Assembly (NCBI GenBank): GCA_009746045.1
Contig: RPFO01001075.1
Coordinates: 498,501-558,500, forward strand
Reading direction: 5' to 3'
Origin: Mesostigma viride
Taxonomy: Eukaryota > Streptophyta > Mesostigmatophyceae > Mesostigmatales > Mesostigmataceae
Length of the DNA stretch: 60,000 nt
Part shown: positions 10,700 through 20,485 of the stretch, in pieces
How the letters are laid out: each line of letters starts with the position of its first letter
Position numbering within the stretch: position 1 is the first letter of the stretch
The notes under the pieces: model-generated
Database searches by the model: none
Told to the model about the DNA's origin: nothing
What the model saw: only the letters and a program-made list of their open reading frames with translations
Position numbers and translations under genes: made by a program

Positions 10700-11325
10700 C
10701 CGCAGGGCGGCCGCCGGCCGTGGCAGGCGGTGAAGGACATCGCCGCCCAGCCGGCACCTGCTGGCCCGGCCGGCGATGCTCCCTCCACCTGGGCGGACTT
10801 GCTTAAGCATCACACCACCTCCACCACCTCCACCATCGCGGCACAACTCAAGCAACAAGCCCTCGACCTTCGCGAGGAGGCCGATGTCCATCACCAAGCG
10901 CAGCCACAATGTCATCGTCAAGCACTTCGACCAGCCGGCAGGTGAGACCTCCACGAGCCTTCTCGAGGCATTTAAGCGCGCCATTTTTGCCCCCATGCAA
11001 CTCACTGGTGAGCTGCGGATGTCGGCTGTCCGCCTCCCCCGCGCGCGGGGTAAGACTGGCCCGGCACCCGTGCTCCTCACCTTTAAGTACATGGCGGACA
11101 AGCTGGCCGGTTCCTTAAATGCCGCAAGAAGCTCTCGGAGACTCGCTTCACGCTGGACGACGACTTGACCGGCCCTGGCCCAGCAACAGCGCGGCGACGC
11201 GAGCTATGGCCGACCTACCTTCAGCTCCAGCAGAGCGCAGGGGGGAAGCCGGTATACTGGAGGGGGGCGGTCATCCACGTTGACCACAAGCCCTGGCAGG
11301 CACCTCCTGCCACCTCAGACTAGGG
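10700..11325 (+). pseudogene. LINE ORF1 relic
   Basis: Frameshifted plus-strand pieces line up with ORF1 elsewhere in the cluster: VKDIAAQPAPAGPAGDAP, then an Ala/Gln-rich helical stretch (AAQLKQQALDLREEAD), then an RRM-like region (NVIVKHFDQP, APVLLTFKYMADK) and a C-terminal part with RFTLDDDLT, and finally HKPWQAPPA before a stop near 11321. The RNA-binding layout resembles L1-type ORF1 proteins. At least two frame changes disable it. The sequence after the stop is truncated and runs into inverted 3'-end debris. Confidence 0.65.
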
Positions 11326-11504
11326 AATATATACCAGTAGTGTAGATTAGTCAGGCTTAGCCTAGCATGTGGCCCACGCGCATTAAAAATTAAATTAAAT
11401 TATAACATGCCTCCGTGGGGAGGTCATGTAGCACATATTTCATGATGGATGGAGTGGAGGAAGCCGCGTGATCGAACTATCCTAACTCTATCTAGAAAAT
11501 CCTA

Positions 11505-12063
11505 ATTGCACTACTCATCAAAACGCCTCCTCCGCTTGGGGGGAGGTGGCTTGCCCACAGGGTCGGGCGTGTGTGCCTTGACAATCTTCTTCCACCGCGT
11601 CTTGTCCTGCATCATTGGCAGTCCAAAGACGGGAGAGAGAGTGGATGCGGTGCTCAAACTGGGCTGGGACCACGAGGTCGTCCAGCAGCATCTGAACGTA
11701 GTTGGTGACAGGTTTCCCTACCCTTTTGGGAATGTCCTTGGGGCCAGGCCAGGTCAGAATGTGCCGCCCTGGCTGTCCAAGCCGCTGGGGGCCGGCCAGA
11801 CCAAGGGTGGTGTCGACCTGGCTGGTGCGTGCAAGGTGTCCTACAAATGCTATCCTACGCTGTCTAATCTCGTCCGAAACACGAGGCATGCCATGATACA
11901 GAGACTCTGATGACGGACGCTCGGAAAAACCTACATTAAGGACCTGCCGGAGCATCCTGTAAACTGTGCCGTCGAGCCGAGCTGCCAGTTTGGGGGGGAG
12001 GGTCCACGCCTCGGCGCCATACGTGAGCACCGTGAGGACGAGGACCTTGAAGAGCACGCGCAT
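11505..12063 (-). pseudogene. LINE reverse transcriptase C-terminus (subfamily B)
   Basis: The minus-strand frame contains KVLVLTVLTYGAEAWTL, RMLRQVLNVGF, SLYHGMPRVSDEIRQRR and FVGHLART, the typical thumb and post-RT region of APE-type non-LTR elements. The tail continues IPKRVGKPVTNYVQMLLDD and FEHRIHSLSRLW, which differs from the tail of the copies at 13711, 15058 and 17971 and matches that at 19962-20371. It is 5'-truncated: the finger and palm motifs are absent. Relic of a retrotransposon, not a host gene. Confidence 0.8.
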
Positions 12064-12660
12064 GTGCGCCCATAATGGCCCCCATGGATGATGCCTTCAG
12101 AATTTAGCCAAGCCATGCCTATAATGGGACCCCAATGGATTTTGCATTAAGAATTTAGCCATACTATGCCTATGCAGAGAGATGCTCTCCGTCTGTTGAG
12201 AAGCCATGCCCTAGCTCTTGTATAGCCATGATGATCTTCCCCCACATGACAGGCTCCCCCTTAGAGCTCTGGGCATAGCTAGCAGTTGATAGATCATGCA
12301 TGAGGGTGCAGGTGCCCTGGTGCACCTAGAGCAAGGGTAGCTTACATTCCCACCCTTGCAGGAAGTAGCCCAGAATGTATTAAAAGCCATATGCCCGTTC
12401 TCACTTCTCAGGGATATTTGCTACATGTACTCCCAACGGAGTTATGTTCCTAATTAATTAAATTAATGCTCCCCGACGGAGCCTAGCATGTGGCCCACGT
12501 ACGCGCATGTGCGCCCATAATGGCCCCCATGGATGATTAAATTAAAAATTAAACTATAACATGCCTCCGTTGGGAGATCATGTAGCACATATTCCTGGAT
12601 TATGGATGGAGTGGAGAGAGCCGCGTGATCTAACTAACCTAACTCTACAATCTATCTAGC
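12064..12660. mobile_element. Stacked LINE 3' UTR fragments
   Basis: A plus-strand 3' UTR copy (CTCTTGTATAGCCATG, CATTCCCACCCTTGCAG) runs to the hairpin ACTCCCAACGGAGT and a TTAATTAA tail near 12470. It is followed by a minus-oriented hairpin at about 12528-12600. No coding sequence. Confidence 0.65.
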
Positions 12661-13358
12661 GGACAAGATTTCGTTTCTCAGACGCCGCATTGAAGCGGCT
12701 CGAGAAGACTCCCTTCATGACCCTTGACGACGACTTGACCCTGGCGCAGCAACAACGGCGACGGGAGCTATGGCCGACCTACCTCCAGCTCCGGCAGACC
12801 AAGGCGGGCCAGCCGGTGTACTGGAAGGGGGCGGTCATCTACGTCGGCCACAAGCCCTGGCACGCGACCCCCTCGACCACCGCGGCCCCAGCGACTCCAG
12901 CAGCCCCAGCCTAGGGGAATACAGCAGCAGTAGTGTAGAATAGTTCGACAGTGGCCTTGTACATGCCCGCCTACTACAGGCACTATACCAGCTTAGGCCT
13001 AGCCTTTTTAGTCATGTATATGTGTGCCTATGATGAGCCACCCTCCAGATGATGCCTAGCTTTATTTAATTATGCAGTGCCCATGCAGGGAGTCACTCTC
13101 TGCTGAGATGCCACGCTCTAGCTCTTGTATAGCTATGCTGATCTTCCCCACCTATGACGGGCTCCCCTTAGCTGGGAGCTGCCCGAGACTCTGGGTGGTG
13201 CAGGTGCCCTACTAGTGCACCGTAGAGCAAGTGTTGTCTACATTCCCACCCTTGCAGGAAGTAGCTTAGAATGTATTATAGGCCATATGCCCCAAGTTCT
13301 CGGCTGGGCTATGTGCTACATATCACTCCCAACGGAGTTATGTTCCTAATTAATTAAT
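12661..13358 (+). mobile_element. ORF1-only retroelement module (copy 1)
   Basis: The 3' part of ORF1 (12690-12914; LEKTPFMTLDDDLTLAQQQ, RRRELWPTYLQLRQTK, GQPVYWKGAVIYVGHKPW) ends at a stop and is followed directly by about 440 bases of 3' UTR, the hairpin ACTCCCAACGGAGT and an ATTA-type tail. No reverse transcriptase lies between ORF1 and the 3' end. The same arrangement recurs in inverted orientation at 14281-15050 and 18683-19262. It is 5'-truncated before LEKT. Confidence 0.75.
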
Positions 13359-13535
13359 CTATCTAGTCTAGAAAATTCCGAACTACCCTACTCATCAAAA
13401 CGCCCCCTCCTCTTGGGGGGAGGTTGCTTGCCCACAGGGTCGGGCGTGTGAGCCTTGACAATCTTCTGCCATGACCGCGCCCATGGATGATGCCTTCAGA
13501 ATTTAGCCAAGCCATGCCTATAATGGGACCCCCCA

Positions 13536-13995
13536 TTAATTAATAAATTAGACTCGTGCTCCCGTTGGGGAGTCACGGAGCATTAACCCCGATGGATGGA
13601 TGGATGGGTGCAAACAGTCCTACCGGTCTACTCTATCTACATCAGCTACCTACGACATCTATCTAACAGCATTCTAACTACAACATCTATCTAGACAGCC
13701 TCACGCTGCCCTAGGGGGGCTGTCTGGCGTGCCTCCCGCGGGTCTGCACACGCGGGCGCTTCCCCACAGGGAAGGGCTCGTTGTCCTCTACGACCTGGGC
13801 CCACTTGGCCTTGTCCATCATCTTCGTCCAAATCACGGAGAGGCCTAGTAGGCCCCCCATGTCCTCTACTAGCTGTTCTTTGAAGGTGCGGGCCTTGCGG
13901 CGTCTAACATCACTGGGCCCGGCCCACGTCAGGAGGTGCGGGCCAGGCTGAGCTGGTCGCAGTCCTGCGGGGTGGCCACGTGAGGTGTCTACCTG
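13536..13995 (-). pseudogene. LINE RT tail (subfamily A) with 3' end
   Basis: The minus-strand frame carries PHLLTWAGPSDVRRRKA, TFKEQLVEDMGG, SVIWTKMMDKAKWAQVVEDN and PVGKRPRVQ before a stop at 13711. A 3' UTR of short ATCTATCTA-like repeats follows, then the hairpin with GACTCCCCAACGGGAG (read on the minus strand) and an ATTA tail at about 13538. Most of the RT is missing. Confidence 0.75.
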
Positions 13996-14280
13996 GACCC
14001 CCCATGGATGTTGCATTAGGAATTGAGCCATGCTATGCTTATGCAGAGAGACGCTCTCTGTTGAGATCCATGCCCTAGCTGACTAGCTCTTGTATAGCCA
14101 TGATGATCTTCCCCCCCCATGCCGGGCCCCCCTTAGTTGGGTTGAGCTCCGAGCTAGACATCATGGTGGTGCAGGTGCCCTTGGTGCATCTAGAGCAAGT
14201 GTTTGAACATTTACATTCCACCCTTGCAGTCCTGAAGTAGCTGGGCAGAATGTATTAAAAGCCATATGCCCCTTCTCTGG
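13996..14280 (+). mobile_element. LINE 3' UTR fragment
   Basis: Plus-strand copy of the ORF1-type 3' UTR (CTTGTATAGCCATGATGATC, CATTCCACCCTTGCAG, GCCATATGCCCCTTCTCTGG). It meets the inverted copy at 14281 tail to tail across an AATTAATTAG tract. Confidence 0.65.
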
Positions 14281-15050
14281 GATATTAATTAATTAGTTAA
14301 TTAGGAACATAACTCCGTTGGGAGTATATGTAGCACATAGCCCAGAGAAGGGGCATATGAGCCTATAATACATTCTAAGCTACTTCATGCAAGGGTGGGA
14401 ATGTAAACAACACTTGCTCTAGGTGCACTAGGGCACGTACCTGCACCACCCAGAGTCTCGGGCAACGCCCAGCTAAGGGGAGCCCGTCATGACAGGGGAA
14501 GATCAGCATAGCTATACAAGAGCTAGAGCGTGGCATCTCAGCAGAGAGCAGCTCTCTGCATGGGCACGGCATAATTAAATAAAGCTAGGCATCATCTGGA
14601 GGGTGGCACATCATAGGCACACATGTACATGGCTAAATGAGACTCGTGAGTCAGCTGGTATAGAGCCTGTATAGGAGGCTTACATGTACATGGCCGCGGT
14701 CTATCTATTCTGCACTACTACTGCTGTATTCCCCTAAGCTGGGGCGTCTGGAGTCGCTGGGGCCGCGGGGGTCGCCTGCCAGGGCTTGTGGCCGACGTAG
14801 ATGGCCGCCCCCTTCCAGTACACCGGCTGCCCCGTCTTGTTGGTCTGCCGGAGCTGGAGGTAGGTCGGCCATAGCTCCCGTCGCCGTTGTTGCTGCGCCA
14901 GGGTCAAGTCGTCGTCAAGGGTGAAGTGCGTCTTCTCGAGCCGCTTGCGGCGTCGGAGAAAAGAAATCTTGTCCGCCGGGTTCTTAAAGGTGAGAAGGAG
15001 CGGGGGAGCCCCTGCCTTACCCCGCGCACTCGGGTCGGTGCGCACTTCTT
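14281..15050 (-). mobile_element. ORF1-only retroelement module (copy 2)
   Basis: On the minus strand ORF1 runs from about 15045 to a stop at 14734 (APPLLLTFKNPADKISF, KTHFTLDDDLTLAQQQ, GQPVYWKGAAIYVGHKPW), then continues directly into about 440 bases of 3' UTR and the hairpin at about 14290-14320 with an ATTA tail. Again no RT follows ORF1. It abuts the RT fragment at 15058 head to head. Confidence 0.75.
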
Positions 15051-15057
15051 ACGGGGG

Positions 15058-16300
15058 CCACGCCCCCATGCCCTTTACAGAAGGGTGTGTGGCAGGGCTG
15101 CGTGCTGTCGCCCTACCTGTTCATTATTTTTGTCGAATACGTGAAGATTCAGGCGCGCAAGCGATTTGCCCGCATCGTGGGCAGTGAACCAGGAGTGCAG
15201 GTTGCTAACTAAATTCTGGCATGGCGGTGCGGACACGGAGATTCGGCTAGCAGACATCATTTACGCAGACGACACCACCCTCTTCGAGGACACCGAGCAC
15301 GTGCAGACATGGCTTGACTGCCTGGCTCTCGAGGCCCGTGCAGCCGGTGGGGCTTGAGGTCAGCAAGAAGACAGAGGCCCTGGCGGTTGGGCTCACCAAC
15401 TCACCGCCGCCCCTCTATATCTCCTAGACGGCTCTCGAGTCCTGTATCGGGACCGCGTTAAGCTGCTGGGCAGCCTGCTCCCTGAGCTGCGAGGTTGATG
15501 TGGACCATCGCATCTCCCTCGCCTGGCACGCTTTACGCCAGTACCGGGCCCTGCACATGGCGCAAGCCCCTGGGCAAGATCGAGAAACAGGACCTGTTCA
15601 AGGTCCTCGTCCTTCCTGTTCTCACGTATGGCGCCGACTCAGACGTGGACCCTCACCGCCGACCTGGCCCGCAAGCTGGACGGCGCGGTCACCAGCATGC
15701 TGCGTTCCATTTTCAGAGTAGGATATGCTGCTCATGTCCGCAATGAGGACCTGTACCAGGGCATGCCCTATATCACCAGCACCATTAAGCAACGCCGCCT
15801 GCAGCTAGTAGGGCACCTAGCTCGCACCAAGGTTCCAGGTAGACACCTCACGTGGCCCCCCCGCAGGACTGCGACCAGCCCAGCCTGGCCGGCACCTCCT
15901 GACGTGGGCTGGGCCCAGTGATGTTAGACGCCGCAAGGCCCGCACCTTCCGAAAGAACAGCTAGTAGAGGACATGGGGGGCCTAGGCCTCTCCGTGATTT
16001 GGAAGAAGATGATGGACAAGGCCAAGTGGGCCCAGGTCATAGAGGACAACGCGCCCCCCCCAGTGGGGAAGCGCCCGCGTGTGCAATCCCGCGGGAGGCA
16101 CGCCAGATAGCTCCCCCTAGGGCAGCGTGCGGCTGCCTAGATAGATGTTGTAGTTAGAATGCTGTTAGATAGATGTAGAATGTAGCCAATGTAGATAGAT
16201 TAGACCGGTAGGAATGTTTGCACCCATCCATCCATCCATCGGGGTTAATGCTCCGTGACTCCCCAACGGGAGCACGAGTCTAATTAATTAATTAATGAAT
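15058..16300 (+). pseudogene. LINE reverse transcriptase relic (subfamily A)
   Basis: The longest RT copy. It shows the palm motifs GVWQGCVLSPYLF (about 15085) and IIYADDTTLFED (about 15265, the YADD catalytic box), then KVLVLPVLTYGA, SMLRSIFRVGY, LYQGMPYITSTIKQRR, LVGHLART, and the tail KKMMDKAKWAQVIEDN ending at the stop 16108-16110. Several frameshifts and an in-frame TAA after VQVAN break it, and the N-terminal fingers and any endonuclease are missing. The 3' UTR carries GATAGATGTAGA-type repeats and CATCCATCCATC, the hairpin at 16241-16281 and a (TTAA)n tail. Confidence 0.85.
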
Positions 16301-16309
16301 CACCCCGCG

Positions 16310-16799
16310 CGCGGGGAAGGCGGTGGGCGACCAGCTCAATCTCACCAGTAAGGCCCATGCGACTAAGAATTTCTCTCTCAAACGCACGTGCAAGCTTCTC
16401 GGAATTCTCACCTTCCTCCATGTCGAAGTTCTTGACGATGACGTTGAGGCTGCGCTAAGTTGGCGGACTCGGCCTCCTCGCGGAGGTCGAGCGTCTGCTG
16501 CTGGAGCTGTGCTGCGACGGCGGAGGTGGTGGAGGTGGCGTGCTGCTTAAGCATGTCCCGGCCCAGGTCGGGATGGTAGGAGCATCGCCGGCCAGGCCAG
16601 CCGGGGCTGGCTTGGCGGCAATGTCCTTCACCGCCTGGGCGGTGAGGCCTGCGGTGTTTTGCAAGACCTCGATGGCGATTGCATTGTCGCGCTGGGCAAT
16701 GTCGCGGAGCTGGGCGGTGATGGGGTCAGAGGGGGGGGGGGGGGTGGAGGCGAGGAGGGTGGCGGTGGCGGTGGGGATGGTGGGGAGCTCAGCAGCCAT
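16310..16799 (-). pseudogene. LINE ORF1 N-terminal half
   Basis: Starts at ATG 16799 (MAAELPTIPTATATLL) and continues with TAQLRDIAQRDNAIAI, VKDIAAKPAPAGLAGDAP and proline-rich sequence, which matches the relic at 10700. After a frame change the RRM-like part is visible (NVIVKNFDMEEGENSEK, LTGEIELVAHRLPRARG). It stops abruptly at about 16310, where it meets the tail of another element. A poly-G/C tract at 16731-16743 lies inside it. Confidence 0.6.
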
Positions 16800-17150
16800 G
16801 CAGCTTACGACCCAAAGCTTGCATTTCGCAAGCGAGGGGCGTCACGTGCTGTGAGAGGTGGTGGAGGAGGGTGAATTCGCCCAAGGGGACGGGTTGCCAG
16901 AGTTCCGCGGAAGAACGCTTGAGGATGGAAAAGAGGGCGGCAAGCTGAAGGCGCGGTCGCAACCAGCCAGACAGGTCACCTACGCGGAACTGAAACTGGC
17001 CGTCAGACTGGCTGCGGAAGCATTTGTGGCGGTGGAGGCGCTGGCACAGGTCAAGAAGGGAGGCATACGATCCATAGAACAGGAGCTCCAACATCCGGAT
17101 TTGTGGCTTGTCGAAATAGCCGGGGCTGTTGACGTCGAAGGTGGAAAATA
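16789..17150 (-). CDS. Open frame overlapping the ORF1 start
   Basis: A minus-strand frame from about 17150 ends with CAT GGC TGC TGA at 16789, so its stop overlaps the ATG of ORF1 (16799) by 11 bases in another frame. The peptide has stretches such as MLELLFYGSYASLLDLCQRL and FRVGDLSGWLRPRLQLAAL with no family I recognise. The tight overlap suggests an upstream ORF of the same retroelement read by reinitiation, but no second copy is present in this window, so it may be chance. Confidence 0.3.
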
Positions 17151-17159
17151 ACTCGTCAC

Positions 17160-17700
17160 TCTCTGCCAGGATATGTGCTACATATACTCCCCGAACGGAG
17201 TTATGTTACTAATTAATGCTCCCCGACACCGCCGACGATGTGGACACCCGCATAGGCCTGGCCTGGGCTACCTAGGCATCGTTCGCTCAATACCTACTGG
17301 CACTAGAAGGCCCTCGGCGAGCAGCGCAAGCGCATGCTCCTCAAGGTCCTGGTCCTCACGGGGCTCACCTATGGCGCCGAGGCATGGACGCTCACAGACA
17401 CGCTGGCCGCCAAGCTAGACGGCACGGTAACCAGGATGCTCCGTCAGGCCCTGAATGTAGGGTTTTCCACGCATAGGTCTTTAGAATCTTTGTACCAGGG
17501 CATGCCTCGCAATATGAAGGGGGCGGCCACTTCTACGTCGGCCACAAGCCCTGGCACGCGACCCCAGCAACCACCGCGGCCCCAGCGACTCCAGACGCCC
17601 CAGCTTAGGGGAATACAGCAGTAGTAGTGTAGAATAGTAGACCGTGGCCTTGTACATGCACGCCTACTACAGGCACTATACCAGCTGATTTATGAACATT
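17160..17700 (+). pseudogene. Chimeric RT-ORF1 relic
   Basis: After a 3'-end hairpin and tail (17172-17215), an RT C-terminal piece reads KVLVLTGLTYGAEAWTL, RMLRQALNVGFSTH and SLYQGMPRN up to about 17515. It then joins ORF1 C-terminal sequence (FYVGHKPWHATPATTAAP in another frame) and its stop near 17607, followed by the ORF1 3' UTR. The junction at about 17515 is a template switch or nested insertion. Confidence 0.65.
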
Positions 17701-17815
17701 AATTAGTCATGTACATGTGTGCCCATGACGCGCCACACACCAGATGATGCCTAGCTTTATTATTTAGCTATGCTGTGACTACGCAGAGAGCCACTCTCTG
17801 CTGAGAAGCCATTAA

Positions 17816-18330
17816 TTAATTAATTAATTAGACTCGTGCTCCCGTTGGGGAGTCACGGAGCATTAACCCCGATGGATGGATGGGTGGGTGCAAACAGTCC
17901 TACCGGTCTAATCTATCTACATCAGCTACACACTACATCTATCTAACAGCATTCTAACTACAACATCTATCTAGACAGCCGCACACTGCCCTAGGGGAGC
18001 TGTCTGGCGTGCCTCCCACGGGATCGCACACGCGGGCGCTTCCCTACTGGGGGGGGCTCGTTGTCCTCTATGACCTGGGCCCACTTGGCCTTGTCCATCA
18101 TCTTCTTCCAAATCACGGAGAGGCCTAGGCCCCCTGGGCATGTCCTCTACTAGCTGTTCTTTGAAGGTGCGGGCCTTGCGGCGTCTAACATCACTGGGCC
18201 CGGCCCACGTCAGGAGGTGCCGGCCAGGCTGGGCTGGTCGCAGTCCTGCGGGGGGGCCACGTGAGGTGTCTACCTGGTTGGTGCGAGCTAGGTGCCCTAC
18301 TAGCTGCAGGCGCGTGAGAAGCCATGCCTT
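17816..18330 (-). pseudogene. LINE RT tail (subfamily A), second copy
   Basis: The minus-strand frame contains LQLVGHLARTNQVDTSRG, HLLTWAGPSDVRRRKA and TFKEQLVEDM, then frameshifts. The 3' UTR is very close to those at 13536 and 16110 and ends in the hairpin (17828-17865) and a TTAATTAATTAA tail. Confidence 0.75.
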
Positions 18331-18339
18331 AGCTAAGTT

Positions 18340-18682
18340 TGTATAGCCATGCTGATCTCCCCCCCCCATGACAGGCTCCCCTTAGTTGGGTGTTGCTTGA
18401 GACTCTGCATGGGGGATGCAGGTGCCCTTGGTGCACCTAGAGCAAGTGTCGTTTACATTCCCACCCTTGCAGGAAGTAGCTTAGAATGTATTATAGGCCA
18501 TATACCCCTTCAATGTCTGGGCTACGTGCTATGTACATATACTCCCCACGGAGTTATCAGTGTTCCTAATTAATTAAATCCACCTCAGACTAGGGAATAT
18601 ATACCAGTAGTGTAGATTAGTCAGGCTTAGCCTCGCGATTGATGGCCCCCATCCAAGGGGACGATTGATGGCCCCCATGGAT
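18340..18682 (+). mobile_element. LINE 3' UTR fragment and ORF1-end scrap
   Basis: The plus-strand ORF1-type 3' UTR (GTATAGCCATGCTGATC, CATTCCCACCCTTGCAGG) runs to the hairpin and AATTAATTAAA at about 18575. A scrap CAGACTAGGGAATATATACC matches the sequence after ORF1 at 11317. Confidence 0.6.
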
Positions 18683-19262
18683 GATTATTATTATTATTAT
18701 TATTATCAACATCACTCCGTTGGGAGTGAGATGTAGCACATAGCCCTGAGAAGGGGCATATGGCTTTTAATACATTCTAGGCTACTTCATGCAAGGGTGG
18801 GAATGTAAGCTACCCCTGCTCTAGGTGCACCAGGGCACCCGCACCCTCATGGTCTATCACGCTATGCCCGGGTAAGGGGGGAGCATGCCTGTGAGGGGGA
18901 AGATCATCATGGCTATACAAAAACTAGAGCGTGGCATCTCAGCAGAGAGCAGCTCTCTGCATGGGCACAGCATTACTAAATAAAACTAGGCATCGTCTGG
19001 AGTGTGGCTCATCATAGGCACACATGTACATGATTACATAAAGCGCGTGGCTTAGCTGGAATAGGGCCTCTAGGAGGCGTACATGTACATGGCCACGGTC
19101 TATCTATTCTACACTACTACTGCTGTATTCCCCTAAGCTGGGGCGTCTGGAGTCGCTGGGGCCGCGGGGGTCGCCTGCCAGGGCTTGTGGCCGACGTAGA
19201 TGGCCGCCCCCTTCCAGTACACCGGCTGCCCCGCCTTGGTCTGCCGGAGCTGGAGGTAGGTC
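18683..19262 (-). mobile_element. ORF1-only retroelement module (copy 3)
   Basis: The minus-strand ORF1 C-terminus (TYLQLRQTKAGQPVYWKG, AAIYVGHKPWQATPAAP) stops at about 19134. About 400 bases of 3' UTR lead to the hairpin near 18715-18735. The terminal tail is (ATT)n at 18683-18706 rather than (ATTA)n. Third independent case of ORF1 followed directly by a 3' end. Confidence 0.7.
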
Positions 19263-19961
19263 GGTCCATGGATGATGCCTTCAGAATTTAGCCACGCCCT
19301 GCCTATAATGGGACCCCCATCGATGCCTAGCTTTATTTAATTATGCAGTGCCCGTGCAGGGAGTCCCTCCCTGCTGAGAAGCCATGCCCTAGCTCTCGTA
19401 TAGCCATGATGATCTTAATTCCCCCACATGGCATGCTCCCCCCCTTACCCGGGCATAGCGTGATAGACCATGAGGGTGCAGGTGCCCTGGTGCACCTAGA
19501 GCAGGGGTAGCTTACATTCCCACCCTTGCATGAAGTAGCCTAGAATGTATTAAAAGCCATATGGCCCCTTCTCAGGGATATGTGCTACATTTACTCCCAA
19601 GTGAGTGATGTTGATAATTAATTAATGGATGTCGCATTAAGAATTTAGCCATGCTATGCAGTGCAGAGACGGATGCTCTCTGTCGAGAAGCCCTGCCCTA
19701 GCCCTTGTATAGCCATGATGATCTTCCCCCACATGACATACTCCCCCTTAGCTGGGCATAGTGTGAAGATCACGAGGGTGCAGGTGCCTTGGTGCACCGA
19801 GAGCAAGTGTTGCTTACATTCCCACCCTTGCAGGAAGTAGCCCAGAATGTATTAAAAGCCATATGCGGTGCCCCTTCTCAGGGATATGTGCTACATGTAC
19901 TCCCCACGGACTTATGTTTCTAATTAATCAATTAATTAATTAATTAATTAATTAATTAATG
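19263..19961 (+). mobile_element. Two LINE 3' UTR copies in tandem
   Basis: Copies ending at about 19625 and 19961 both show CTTGTATAGCCATGATGATC-like and CATTCCCACCCTTGCA segments, then GTGCTACAT, a CTCC hairpin (weaker in the first) and an ATTA tail. The second tail has about nine perfect units (19921-19959). Confidence 0.65.
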
Positions 19962-20485
19962 CCTCACATTTCGGACGAGATTAGACAGCGTAGTCCTGAT
20001 AGCATTCGTAGGACATCTTGCTCGCACGGTCGCACCAGCCAGGTAGACACCGACCTCGGTCTGGCCGGCTCCCAGCGGCTTGGCCAGCCAGGGCGGCATA
20101 TCCTGACAGGTCTTGCCTGGCCCCAAGGACATACCTAAGAAGGTAGGCAAACATGCCATGACCTACCCACAGCAGTTGTGGCCGACCTAGTGGTCCCAGC
20201 CCCGTTTGAACACCGCATTCACTCCCTCTCTCTTGCTTGGACTGCTATGCAGAACAAGAAGTGGTGGAAGACGATAGTCCAGGCTCATACGCCAGCTCCT
20301 GTGGACAAGCCCCCCACAAGAGGAAGGGACGCTTTGCTGAGTAGAATAGTTCTAAAGGGTTTTCTATATTAGATTAGCTTAGAGTTAGATTAGTTCGGTT
20401 TTGCGGCTTTGCCCCCCCTCCATCCATCCAGCAAGGGAATCTGTGCTACATGATCTCCCAGCGGAGTCATGTTATAATTTAATTT
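19962..20485 (+). pseudogene. LINE RT C-terminus (subfamily B), second copy
   Basis: Starting directly at the preceding tail, the plus strand encodes HISDEIRQRS, TSQVDTDLGLAGSQRLGQPG, DLVVPAPFEHRIHSLS and NKKWWKTIVQAHTPAPVD before a stop at 20370-20372, with frame changes. It matches the subfamily B tail at 11505-12063. The 3' UTR ends with GTGCTACATGATCTCC, AGCGGAGTCATG and an AATTT-type tail at about 20475-20495. Confidence 0.75.
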
